A stretch of 64,000 nt of DNA, from positions 103,125 through 167,124 of the forward strand of contig NZ_KQ434752.1 of assembly GCF_001270745.1 (NCBI RefSeq), written 5' to 3'. This DNA comes from Jiangella muralis (lineage in GTDB: Bacteria > Actinomycetota > Actinomycetes > Jiangellales > Jiangellaceae). Each line of letters begins with the position of its first letter. Within the stretch, counting starts at the first letter, position 1. Positions 29,396 through 36,800 of this stretch are shown one piece after another. The notes under the pieces were generated by a model. That model worked only from the letters and a program-made list of their open reading frames with translations. It was not told the DNA's origin and made no database searches. The position numbers and the translations under genes are program-made.

Positions 29396-30160
29396 GTGTT
29401 CGCGCGCGCGTTCGGTGGCGGGCTCGACGGCGCCGAGGAGTTCTGGCTCACCCGGTTCGAGCTGCCCCGGCTGAGCGGTTTCACCACCCACGAGCACGCC
29501 GAGCACCAGTTGTCCTGGGTGGCGCACGGCCAGCTCGTCGTCGAGGCGGGCGGGACGTGGCTGCTGCCGCCGTCGCAGGCGGTGTGGATCCCGGCCGGCA
29601 CCCCGCACGCGCTGCGCGCGACCCGTCCGACCCAGTTGTACTGCCTCTACCTGTGGCCGGCCGACTGCCCCATCGCGTGGACCGGCACCACCGTCGTCGC
29701 CGCCGACCCGATGCTGCGCCAGGTCATGCTCTACCTCGCCCGGCCGGACCTCCCCGACGACGCCGCCCAGCGGGCCCGCGCGCTGCTGGCCGACCTGCTG
29801 CGGCCCGACCCCGGCGCCACGGCGGACGTGCCGATGCCGGCCGGCGGGCGGGCGCGGGAGCTGGCCGAGGCGCTGGTCCGCGACCCCGGCGACCCGCGCG
29901 GCCTGCACGAGTGGGCCGTCGCCCTGCACGTCAGCGAGAAGACGCTACGCCGCTCGTTCGTGGCCGAGACCGGCATGACGTTCACCGACTGGCGCACCCA
30001 GGTGCGGCTACGGGCGGCGCTGCCGCTGCTGGCCGACCGGCTACCCGTCGCGGCCGTCGCGGCACGGGTCGGCTACCGCAGCGTGAACGGGTTCATCAAC
30101 GCGTTCCGCCGCCACTTCGGCCGGACGCCGGGCAGCTACGCGGCACTGCTCGGCGCGTGA
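29396..30160 (+). CDS. AraC-family regulator of the iron locus
   Basis: A 254-residue protein with an N-terminal cupin-like sensor (HEHAEHQLSWVAHGQL, LLPPSQAVWIPAGTPHALRA; about 30-75) and a C-terminal AraC DNA-binding domain (LHVSEKTLRRSFVAETGMTF; VAARVGYRSVNGFINAFRRH; about 180-245). The GTG at 29396 has GGGAGG five bases upstream. A long frame extends upstream from here but is antisense to the ABC genes. It likely activates the transporter in response to a siderophore, as YbtA-like regulators do; this is inference. Its 3' end overlaps the next, convergent small gene. Confidence 0.87.
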   Translation: MFARAFGGGLDGAEEFWLTRFELPRLSGFTTHEHAEHQLSWVAHGQLVVEAGGTWLLPPSQAVWIPAGTPHALRATRPTQLYCLYLWPADCPIAWTGTTVVAADPMLRQVMLYLARPDLPDDAAQRARALLADLLRPDPGATADVPMPAGGRARELAEALVRDPGDPRGLHEWAVALHVSEKTLRRSFVAETGMTFTDWRTQVRLRAALPLLADRLPVAAVAARVGYRSVNGFINAFRRHFGRTPGSYAALLGA

Positions 30161-30345
30161 CGCTCGTGCGCCAGGCCCATCCGCTGGGCCCGGCGCATCA
30201 GGTCCAGGCGCTCGTCCAGCCAGCCGTCCATCGCCGTCTGGATGCGCAGCAACTCACCCGGGTCGTCGCAGCGCCGGCGGTAGTCGGCCAGCCAGCGCAG
30301 CGTCTCGTCGACATAGCGGAGCTTCGCCGCGATCGGCCACGTCAT
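30136..30345 (-). CDS. Small conserved-looking hypothetical protein
   Basis: A 69-residue, charged, all-helical protein (AAKLRYVDETLRWLADYRRR, then ELLRIQTAMDGWLDERLDLM). I do not recognise the family. The ATG at 30345 is preceded by GAGGGGG at a good distance (an in-frame GTG sits one codon upstream). It overlaps the 3' end of the convergent AraC gene by 25 nt, and lies next to the second repeat element. Confidence 0.6.
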   Translation of the reverse strand: MTWPIAAKLRYVDETLRWLADYRRRCDDPGELLRIQTAMDGWLDERLDLMRRAQRMGLAHERHAPSSAA

Positions 30346-30470
30346 CACGGTTCCCCCTCACCGTAAGCGGTCTCCCCGGGCCCAGGTTCCCCGTTCCGGG
30401 CCGGGTATGCCTCCTCTGCGGCGGGTGAGATCGCGGCGGCGTCTGGTGGGCGGCCGTCCGCTGGCGCTTG

Positions 30471-30526
30471 GTGACGGTTCGCCTTTGCGGCGGTGGGCCG
30501 TCCCCTGCTGCCCATTTCTCAGCCGC
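30471..30526 (-). repeat. Repeat module R1, copy c
   Basis: Minus strand reads GCGGCTGAGAAATGGGCAGC then AGGGGACGGCCCACCGCCGC. It is one base shorter than other copies in two homopolymer runs. It forms the left inverted end of the 230-bp element. Confidence 0.72.
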
Positions 30527-30529
30527 AGC

Positions 30530-30630
30530 TATCAGGGGGACGGGGGAAGTGCGGGCACAGGCCCGCCGGGCGTACGGTGCGCCGTTCGCCCGTTCCTGCC
30601 GGCGCACCGTTGGCCGTCCTCGACTCCCGC
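30530..30630 (+). repeat. Repeat module R2, copy c
   Basis: Starts TATCAGGGGGACGGGGGAAG and runs through GTTCCTGCCGGCGCACCGTT to GTCCTCGACTCCC, in the same order as the minus-strand copy at 8470-8575. Confidence 0.72.
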
Positions 30631-30644
30631 GACATCGAGGTGGT

Positions 30645-30700
30645 GCGGCTGAGAGAATGGGCGCCAGGGGGACGGCCAACGTGCGGACCACGGCGCACGG
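30645..30700 (+). repeat. Repeat module R1, copy d
   Basis: Core GCGGCTGAGAGAATGGGC, then CAGGGGGACGGCCAACGTG, nearly identical to copy a over about 55 bp. It forms the right inverted end of the 230-bp element. Confidence 0.75.
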
Positions 30701-30830
30701 TACGCCACGTGCCTTGGTACGGCCCACCATCGCCTTGGTCATGCTGATCGTCGCCCGGGTGTCCGGTACGCCCCGTTATCCAAGATGGCCAGCAGTGCCA
30801 AGGCACCCGCCGAGAATCGGACTCGCCCAG

Positions 30831-31706
30831 CTAGAGGCCGAGCTTCTCCAGCCGGGCGATGTACTCGTCCTCCTGCTCCTCCTCGTCGGCGTCGGTCTCC
30901 CACGGGGCGAGCAGCCACGCCTGGGTGGCGTCGTCGAGGGCGGCGAGCCGGCGGTTGTACTCGTCGCCATTGTCGGTCCAGTAGCCGACCACCTTGTACG
31001 CCGACGGCGGCAGCTTCAGCTCGTGCCGCAGGTAGCGGCGGGCGTCGCGCAGCACGGCGGTCTCGCCGGCCACCCAGACGTAGCCGGGACCGGCGGGCAG
31101 CTCGGCCGCGCGCAGCGCACCGGACAGCAGGCTGGCGCCGTGCCCGTTGCCGCCGTACAGCCAGGCCACCTCGACGCCGTCGGCGGCGGGCAGCGGGACG
31201 CGGTGCGCCGGTGTCGGCACCTCGAGCACGGCGCGCGTGCGCACCCCGGCCGGGACGGACTCCAGCAGCCGGGCCGCGGCCGGCAGCCCCGCGGCGTCGG
31301 CCAGCAGCAGCTGCCAGCGCAGGTCGGCGGGCGGGTCGTACATGCCGGTCGGGGTGTTGACGGTGACGACGTCGCCCGGCGCGGCGGCCAGGGCCCACGT
31401 GGCCGCCACCCCGCCGTCGTGCACGACGAAGTCGATCACCAGCTCGCCGCGGGCGCGGCGGAACTCCCGCACGGTGTACGTCCGCATCGGCGACGGCTCG
31501 GCGCCATCCGGGTATGCCCACCGTCCCCGCTCGTCGACGACCGGCAGCACCGGCTCGGCGCCCGGCTCCGGGAAGAAGATCCGCAGGTACTCGTCGCCCA
31601 CGCCGGTGGTGGCGAACGCGGCGAGGTCCGCGCCGCCGAACACCACCCGGACCATGTCGGCGCAGACCGGCCGCGCGTCGATCACCTCCGCACGGAAGAA
31701 CCGCAT
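30831..31706 (-). CDS. Siderophore-interacting protein (FAD-dependent ferric-siderophore reductase)
   Basis: A 291-residue cytoplasmic flavoprotein of the SIP/ViuB family, which reduces ferric siderophores to release iron. Seen are the FAD-binding RTYTVREF block (about 75), GDVVTVNTPTGMYD (about 110), the nucleotide-binding region LLLADAAGLPAAARLLES (about 132) and the C-terminal YVWVAGETAVLRDARRYL (about 210) and VVGYWTDNGDEYN (about 248). The ATG is at 31706. An iron box lies 28 bp upstream, overlapping the end of the amidase gene. Together with the ABC transporter it forms a split version of the IrtA arrangement, where an SIP domain is fused to the transporter. Confidence 0.92.
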   Translation of the reverse strand: MRFFRAEVIDARPVCADMVRVVFGGADLAAFATTGVGDEYLRIFFPEPGAEPVLPVVDERGRWAYPDGAEPSPMRTYTVREFRRARGELVIDFVVHDGGVAATWALAAAPGDVVTVNTPTGMYDPPADLRWQLLLADAAGLPAAARLLESVPAGVRTRAVLEVPTPAHRVPLPAADGVEVAWLYGGNGHGASLLSGALRAAELPAGPGYVWVAGETAVLRDARRYLRHELKLPPSAYKVVGYWTDNGDEYNRRLAALDDATQAWLLAPWETDADEEEQEDEYIARLEKLGL

Positions 31707-31733
31707 CGGCGCTCCTCGAACCCAGACAACAAG

Positions 31734-31752
31734 TGAGGAAAGCCTAACCTGT
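31734..31752. promoter_or_regulatory. DtxR/IdeR-like box upstream of the siderophore-interacting protein
   Basis: TGAGGAAAGCCTAACCTGT matches the iron box at 13 of 19 positions, with one perfect half-site (CTAACCT). It overlaps the stop codon of the amidase, so the SIP gene has its own iron-controlled promoter there. Confidence 0.62.
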
Positions 31753-33180
31753 CATCGATTGGTACGCGACGCCCGCGCCCAGGCACACGTCCTCCCGCCA
31801 GCACGGCGCCACGAGCTGCAGGCCGACCGGCAGGCCGGTGCCGGGCGCGCGGCCGCACGGCACCGTCAGCGCCGGGTGACCGGAGACGTTGAACACCGAC
31901 GTGTTGCGCGCCACGACGGTGGCCAGCACGCGGTCCCGCCCGCCCAGCGGCACCGCGTCGACGCCCTCCGGCGGGGCGACGATCGCGGACGTCGCGCAGG
32001 CCAGCAGGTCCACGCCGGCGAACAGCGCGTCGACGGCGCCGGCGAGGACGGTCCGGCAGCGCAGGGCATGCAGGTAGTCGACGGCGGACAGCGACCGGCC
32101 GCCGGTGAGCAGCTTCGTGAACACCGCGCCGTAGCCGTCGAGGTCGTCGCCGGCGTCGTGCAGGGACGCCGTCTCCGCCGCGACCAGGATCCGCTTGATC
32201 GCGTCGGGGTCGATCTCCTCGATCACCGGCAGCTCGACCGGCACCAGCGTCGCGCCGAGCCCGGCCAGCACCGTCGTCGCGGCGTCGGCCAGCGCCAGCA
32301 CGTCGTCCTCGGCCACCCGGAACCAGCCGCCGAGCACGCCGACCCGCAGCCCGGCCAGCGGCGCGTCACGCGTCCCGGGCCAGCGCGGCGCGGCCGCCGC
32401 CGGTGGCACGCCGGTCATCGCCGTCAGCGCGGCCCCGGCGAGGGCGACGGACCCGGCGAGCGGGCCGGTGTGGTCCATCGTCCAGGTGAGCGGCGGGATG
32501 CCGGCGCGCGGGACGCGGCCGAGCGTCGGCTTCAGCCCGACGGCGCCGCACCAGGCGGCCGGCACCCGGATCGAGCCTCCGGTGTCGGTGCCGACGGCCA
32601 GCGGTAGCAGTCCCGCGCCGACCGCCGCGGCCGGGCCGGACGACGACCCGCCGGAGCGGCGGCCGGCGTCCCACGGGTTGCGGGTGCGGCTGTTCGGCCC
32701 GGAGGCGAACTCGTACGTCGCCAGCTTGGCCACCAGGACGGCGCCGGCGGCCCGCAGGTTGCGCACCACCTGCGCCGTCGTCGCGGGCCGGAAGCCCTCG
32801 TAGCGGCGCGAGCCGAACGTCGTCGGCGACCCCTCGACCTGCACGACGTCCTTGACGCCGAACGGCACGCCCTCCAGCGGGCGCGCGGCTCCGGCGTCGA
32901 TCCGCCGCCGCGACTCCGCGGCCGCGGCCAGCGCCTCGTCCGCCAGCAGCACCTCGACGGCACCCAGCTCGCGGCCGCGCCCGTCGAGGTCGTCGAGGAC
33001 CCGGCGGACCGCGCCCACCGGGTCCGGGTCCGGCGCGATCGGCCCGGACGGGACCAGCGGCGGCGGCGCCGCCCCGATCACGTCCCCGAACGGCACGACC
33101 GGCTCGGGGAACAGCGGCAGCGGGTAGCGCCGCAGCGCGGCGACGTCGGACCGGACGTCCGGATGCGACGGCGCGCTCAC
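31744..33180 (-). CDS. Amidase signature family hydrolase
   Basis: A 478-residue amidase with the Ser-cisSer-Lys triad region: Lys in GVPFGVKDVV (about 115), the glycine/serine motif AGRRSGGSSSGPAAAVGAG (about 180-198) and TDTGGSIRVPAAWCG (about 208). It hydrolyses a C-N amide bond; the substrate is unknown. The GTG at 33180 overlaps the stop of the upstream gene (GTGA), fixing the start. It is last of four minus-strand genes after the FCD regulator, M32 peptidase and AspA/AstE-like hydrolase, so it likely acts in the same catabolic pathway. Confidence 0.87.
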   Translation of the reverse strand: MSAPSHPDVRSDVAALRRYPLPLFPEPVVPFGDVIGAAPPPLVPSGPIAPDPDPVGAVRRVLDDLDGRGRELGAVEVLLADEALAAAAESRRRIDAGAARPLEGVPFGVKDVVQVEGSPTTFGSRRYEGFRPATTAQVVRNLRAAGAVLVAKLATYEFASGPNSRTRNPWDAGRRSGGSSSGPAAAVGAGLLPLAVGTDTGGSIRVPAAWCGAVGLKPTLGRVPRAGIPPLTWTMDHTGPLAGSVALAGAALTAMTGVPPAAAAPRWPGTRDAPLAGLRVGVLGGWFRVAEDDVLALADAATTVLAGLGATLVPVELPVIEEIDPDAIKRILVAAETASLHDAGDDLDGYGAVFTKLLTGGRSLSAVDYLHALRCRTVLAGAVDALFAGVDLLACATSAIVAPPEGVDAVPLGGRDRVLATVVARNTSVFNVSGHPALTVPCGRAPGTGLPVGLQLVAPCWREDVCLGAGVAYQSMTG

Positions 33181-34214
33181 ACCTCCAGCCGCCACTGCTC
33201 GGGCGCCGCGACCCACTCGCCGGACCCGGCGTCGGCGATGATGTACATGTACTCCCCCGGGTTCACCCGCGAGAAGCCCGGCCGGGTCTGCAGGATCGCC
33301 GACTTCTCGTACGGCGCCCTGATCTCCTGCAGCAGGTCGCCGGTGTGCGCGTCGACGATCCGCGACAGCAGCGTGCCACCGTCCACCACCGCCGACAGCC
33401 CCTCGATGCCGACCGCCGGGTAGCAGAGGCCGCCGTGATCGGCCCGGATCAGCACCCGCTCGCGCATCAGCAGCTGCTTCTCCGGCAGCTCCGGCACGCC
33501 GTCGATGATGCCCAGGCCCTTGAGGAAGTTGTCGATGCGGGTCTGGGTGAGCGCGGCGAAGCCCTCGGGCATGACGTTGCCGCCCTGCTCGGCGACGATC
33601 GACAGCTTGCCGAGCGACTTCACGTACTGGTCGATGGTGCCGGCGAACGGGTCGACGTCGTGGACGAAGACGAAGTCGGTGCCCATCAGCCGGGTGAAGT
33701 CGAAGATCCGCTTCTGCTCCGGCGTCTTGTCCGAGTTGACCAGCGTGTAGTTGATCGAGGTGTCGCCGGCGCAGTGGTAGTCGAGCATCGCGTCGATGTG
33801 CGGGATGATCTCCTCGCTGATGACGGCCGCCATCTTCTGGGTGATCCAGCCCTGCCGGGTGCCGGGGAAGACCCGGTTCATGTTGTTCATGTCGGTGTTC
33901 CAGCCCTGGCCGGTGGCCCGGGTGCCGCTCTCGAACGCGACCGGGTTGGCCACCGGCACCCCGATGACGGTGCCGGCCAGCTGCTCCGGGTCCAGCCGGG
34001 CCAGCGCCGAGTTGACGGCCTCGGCGCCGAAGATCGCGTCGCCGTGCACGTTGGCGATCAGCAGCAGCGTGGCGCCGGGCGACCGGCCGCGCACGACCTG
34101 CCCGCTGATCGCCAGCTCCTCGCCGGAGCTGCGGCGGGCGACCGGCAGCCGGAAGCGGGACCGGGAGCCCGGTGCGGCGGCGGCGATCTGGTCGGAGTGG
34201 GTCAGCGTGGTCAT
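33177..34214 (-). CDS. AspA/AstE-like zinc deacylase, paralog 1
   Basis: A 345-residue member of the succinylglutamate desuccinylase/aspartoacylase family, which removes acyl groups from amino-acid nitrogen. Seen are NVHGDAIFG (about 55), NPVAFESGTRATGQGWNTDM (about 90), the second metal His in LDYHC (about 143) and the catalytic Glu in IVAEQGGNV (about 205). The first metal motif reads HGDA, where the family norm is H-x-x-E. A second copy of the gene (41411-42466) shares this change. The start overlaps the M32 peptidase stop (ATGA). Confidence 0.85.
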   Translation of the reverse strand: MTTLTHSDQIAAAAPGSRSRFRLPVARRSSGEELAISGQVVRGRSPGATLLLIANVHGDAIFGAEAVNSALARLDPEQLAGTVIGVPVANPVAFESGTRATGQGWNTDMNNMNRVFPGTRQGWITQKMAAVISEEIIPHIDAMLDYHCAGDTSINYTLVNSDKTPEQKRIFDFTRLMGTDFVFVHDVDPFAGTIDQYVKSLGKLSIVAEQGGNVMPEGFAALTQTRIDNFLKGLGIIDGVPELPEKQLLMRERVLIRADHGGLCYPAVGIEGLSAVVDGGTLLSRIVDAHTGDLLQEIRAPYEKSAILQTRPGFSRVNPGEYMYIIADAGSGEWVAAPEQWRLEV

Positions 34215-35719
34215 CGGGTCTCCCCTTCGGTGTCGGGCGCGTAGCGCCGCTCGAGATGGGTCAGGTAGGCATCGGTGCCGAGGTCGGCCCCGGTGGCGCG
34301 GGGCACCAGCTCGGCGAGGGTGAACGTGCGGCCGGGCGCGTGCACGTGCCGGCGCAGCCAGCCGAGCATCGGCGCGAAGTCGCCGGCCCCGGCGCCGGCC
34401 TCGAGGTCGACGCCGTCGCGGCGCATCGCCGCGGCCAGCTGGGCCGACACCAGGTTGCCGATGACGTAGCTGGTGAACAGCCCCATCCACCGGTGGCACC
34501 AGTGCGGGTCCTGCAGCGCGCCGTCGCGGTCGGACGCGGGCGCGGCGCCGAAGTACTCGGCGCTGCGCGCGTTCCACAGCTCCGGCACGTCGGCGACGTC
34601 GAGCGTGCCGGACAGCAGCGACGTCTCGATCTCCCAGCGCAGCAGGATGTGCAGGTTGAAGGTCAGCTCGTCGGTGGCGATGCGGATGACGCTGGTCGGC
34701 CGGGCCACCAGCGCCTCGTGCAGCGACTCCGGCGTCACCGCGCCGGGGTGGTCGCCGAGGTACGGGGCCAGCACCCCGTGGGCGAACCGGGCGAACTGCG
34801 GCGTGCGGCCGACGATGTTCTCCCAGAACTTCGCCTGCGACTCGTGCAGCCACGGCATGACGCCGCGCGCCGCCGACGTCCCCCACAGCTCCGGCGCGAT
34901 GCCCTGCTCGTAGAGCGCGTGCCCGATCTCGTGGACGGCGCTGGTGAGGATCTCGTCGAACGGGACGTCGTCGCGCAGCGTGAAGCGGACGTCGTTGGCG
35001 CCGGACGGGCTGGTGAACGGGTGCGGCGACACCGCGAGGCCGCCACGGTTCCAGTCGTAGCCGATGCGCTCGGTGAGGTCGCGGACGAACGCGAACGCCG
35101 TCTGCCGGTCCAGTTCGGGGAAGGGCACCCGCGGCCGGCCGGCGTAGCGCCGCTGCCGCACCGCGTTCAGCCGCAGGACCGGCTCGCGCAGCCCGGCCAG
35201 CAGCTCGTCGGTCGCGGCGTAGGACAGGCCGGGCTCGTACGCGGACAGCAGCGCGTCCATCGGGTGGTCGGCGTAGCCGACGGCGTCGGCCAGCCGCAGG
35301 TTGAGGTCGACCAGCCGCCGCAGCCACGGCGCGAAGTCGGCCCACCTGCCGGCCGCGCGGGCGTCGCGCCAGGCGGGGAACGCCTCGGCCGCGACCACCT
35401 GGAAGTCGGCCAGCACGTCGACCGGCCGAGTGCGGGCCGCCTCGTGGTCGCGCCGCGCCGTCCGCGCGACGGCCCAGGTGGCGAAGTCGTCGTCCGGGTC
35501 CGGGCCGAGCCGCTCGACGGCGGCGACCAGCTCGTCCAGCCGCGGGTCGGCGATCCGGTCGCGCATGCGCCGCTCCATCAGCCCGATCTGGCGGGCGCGG
35601 TCGGCGGTCGCGCCGTCGGGAAGCACGGTCTGCTGGTCGTAGCGGAGATGGTCGAAGATCCGGCGGTAGTCCTCGGTCTCGGCGAGGTACTCGCGCAGGT
35701 CGGCGATGGGTGGTGCCAC
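34211..35719 (-). CDS. M32 family metallocarboxypeptidase
   Basis: A 502-residue zinc carboxypeptidase of the Taq type, the normal length. The zinc motif HEIGHALYEQG lies near residue 267, preceded by DDVPFDEILTSAV; the family blocks HPFTSPSGANDVR (about 242), WLHESQAKFWENIVG (about 292) and TDELTFNLHILLRWEIE (about 347) are present. It releases C-terminal residues from peptides in the cytoplasm. The GTG at 35719 has GGGAGG seven bases upstream. It lies between the FCD regulator (41 bp upstream) and the AspA/AstE-like gene (overlap), suggesting a peptide-like or amide-linked substrate for the pathway. Confidence 0.92.
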   Translation of the reverse strand: MAPPIADLREYLAETEDYRRIFDHLRYDQQTVLPDGATADRARQIGLMERRMRDRIADPRLDELVAAVERLGPDPDDDFATWAVARTARRDHEAARTRPVDVLADFQVVAAEAFPAWRDARAAGRWADFAPWLRRLVDLNLRLADAVGYADHPMDALLSAYEPGLSYAATDELLAGLREPVLRLNAVRQRRYAGRPRVPFPELDRQTAFAFVRDLTERIGYDWNRGGLAVSPHPFTSPSGANDVRFTLRDDVPFDEILTSAVHEIGHALYEQGIAPELWGTSAARGVMPWLHESQAKFWENIVGRTPQFARFAHGVLAPYLGDHPGAVTPESLHEALVARPTSVIRIATDELTFNLHILLRWEIETSLLSGTLDVADVPELWNARSAEYFGAAPASDRDGALQDPHWCHRWMGLFTSYVIGNLVSAQLAAAMRRDGVDLEAGAGAGDFAPMLGWLRRHVHAPGRTFTLAELVPRATGADLGTDAYLTHLERRYAPDTEGETR

Positions 35720-35760
35720 GTGTAGTCCTCCCTGGGTCGGGGTTAGGGGGTGCCTGACCC

Positions 35761-36468
35761 CTAGGCGGGACGGTGCCCGGCGGCCGGCTCGTCGGTGCCG
35801 GCGACGCGCTGGCGGAAGTACTCGATGACCTGGTCGCCTGTCTGGCAGAGGAACGCGCTGACCAGGCCGGCGACGGCCTCGGCGTTGCCGTTGCGCACGG
35901 CGGTGGTGGCCTGGCGGTAGAAGACGTTGTTCAGCGCGACGTGTTCGGGGTCGTCGCGCAGCCCGTGCGGGACCGACGAGATGCGGGCGCGCAGCTGGCG
36001 GACGACCTCCAGCGCAGTGCGGTTGCCGGACGCGTCGTAGAGGATCTCCCGCCACCGCCACGCGGTCTGGAACATCAGCTCCCACTCGCCGCTGGCCGAG
36101 AGCGCGAGCACCTTGTCCAGCAGGTCCTCCATCCGCGCCACCTCGGCCGGGCCGAGCCGCGGGACGGCCGACCGGGCCATGTCGGCTTCGATCAGCGCGC
36201 GCAGCCCGTACACCTCGCGGACGGTCTGCCGCGACATGCCGCTGGAGACCGCGCCGACGTTCGGCACGTGCCGGACCAGCCCGCGGCCGACCAGGATGCG
36301 CAGTGCCTCGCGCACCGGCGCCCGGCTGACCTCCAGCTCCTTGGCGATCTCCAGCTCGCGGATGCGGGCGCCCTCGGGGAACCGGCCGTCGATGACGGCC
36401 CGCTCGATCCAGTCGGCCACGGATTCGGGCAGCGTCGATGACTCCGTCACGGCGTTGGTCGTGGCCAT
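35761..36468 (-). CDS. GntR/FCD-family regulator of the divergent catabolic locus
   Basis: A 235-residue regulator with a winged HTH (LPESVADWIERAVIDGRFPE, LEIAKELEVSRAPVREALRI; about 12-70) and an all-helical FCD domain (about 85-215; REVYGLRALIEADMAR, WELMFQTAWRWREILYDASG). FCD members bind organic acids. The ATG at 36468 follows AGGA. A perfect ATTGTCGACAAT palindrome lies 29 bp upstream over its own -10 element and a near-copy lies before the plus-strand operon, so it probably represses both until the substrate appears. Confidence 0.9.
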   Translation of the reverse strand: MATTNAVTESSTLPESVADWIERAVIDGRFPEGARIRELEIAKELEVSRAPVREALRILVGRGLVRHVPNVGAVSSGMSRQTVREVYGLRALIEADMARSAVPRLGPAEVARMEDLLDKVLALSASGEWELMFQTAWRWREILYDASGNRTALEVVRQLRARISSVPHGLRDDPEHVALNNVFYRQATTAVRNGNAEAVAGLVSAFLCQTGDQVIEYFRQRVAGTDEPAAGHRPA

Positions 36469-36496
36469 CTCGTGATCCTGTCTCGCGTGGGATGTG

Positions 36497-36508
36497 ATTG
36501 TCGACAAT
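36497..36508. promoter_or_regulatory. GntR/FCD operator 1 (perfect palindrome)
   Basis: ATTGTCGACAAT is a perfect 12-bp palindrome and overlaps the -10 element of the regulator gene. The same sequence with one change lies at 36766-36777. Confidence 0.72.
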
Positions 36509-36533
36509 AAGACCCGAGTCGCCGGCAATGCAA
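36504..36533 (-). promoter_or_regulatory. Promoter of the GntR/FCD operon
   Basis: On the minus strand TTGCAT (36533-36528), an 18-bp spacer and TATTGT (36509-36504). Operator 1 covers the -10 element, which predicts autorepression. Confidence 0.55.
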
Positions 36534-36601
36534 GACCCGCGGCCGACGGTCTCGGCAGCGGCCGGCGCGTGCATCGGGTTCGTAAAGTCTGCGTGACGTC
36601 A

Positions 36602-36630
36602 TTGACAGCCAGCACGGTGTTTCCTAAGCT
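36602..36630 (+). promoter_or_regulatory. Strong promoter candidate facing the transporter operon
   Basis: TTGACA (36602-36607), a 17-bp spacer and TAAGCT (36625-36630). Transcription would begin near 36637, giving a leader of about 160 nt before the ATG at 36801, with operator 2 inside the leader. Confidence 0.6.
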
Positions 36631-36765
36631 CACCGCAATCGCACCGGCCGTCGGCCGCACTCGATCGCCGTCCGGCCCAGCGCGACGCCGCCCCCTCGGA
36701 CCGAGGGTCAGACCTCGCGTTCACAAGCCTCTTCGCTCCGAAGAGAGGCCACATTGGACCAACAT

Positions 36766-36777
36766 AGTGTCGACAAT
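36766..36777. promoter_or_regulatory. GntR/FCD operator 2
   Basis: AGTGTCGACAAT differs from operator 1 at one base. It lies 24 bp before the ATG of the binding-protein gene and about 130 bp downstream of the TTGACA/TAAGCT promoter, so it could block elongation or a closer promoter (CATAGT at 36763-36768). Confidence 0.66.
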
Positions 36778-36800
36778 CTCTCCTGATGTGGAGGTCAGGC

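Larger units (their letters stand above)
30346..30830. other. Gene-free stretch with the second mosaic repeat element
   Basis: It contains R1 copy c (minus, 30471-30526), R2 copy c (plus, 30530-30630) and R1 copy d (plus, 30645-30700), forming a compact 230-bp element with inverted R1 ends. Further on, CGTGCCTTGG (near 30709) and CCAAGGCAC (near 30797) form a wider inverted repeat. No gene is supported. Confidence 0.7.

Noticed and set aside
26549-30160. 1203-codon plus-strand open frame
   Set aside because: Only its last 254 codons (from 29396) are a real AraC gene; the rest is antisense to two ABC transporter genes.
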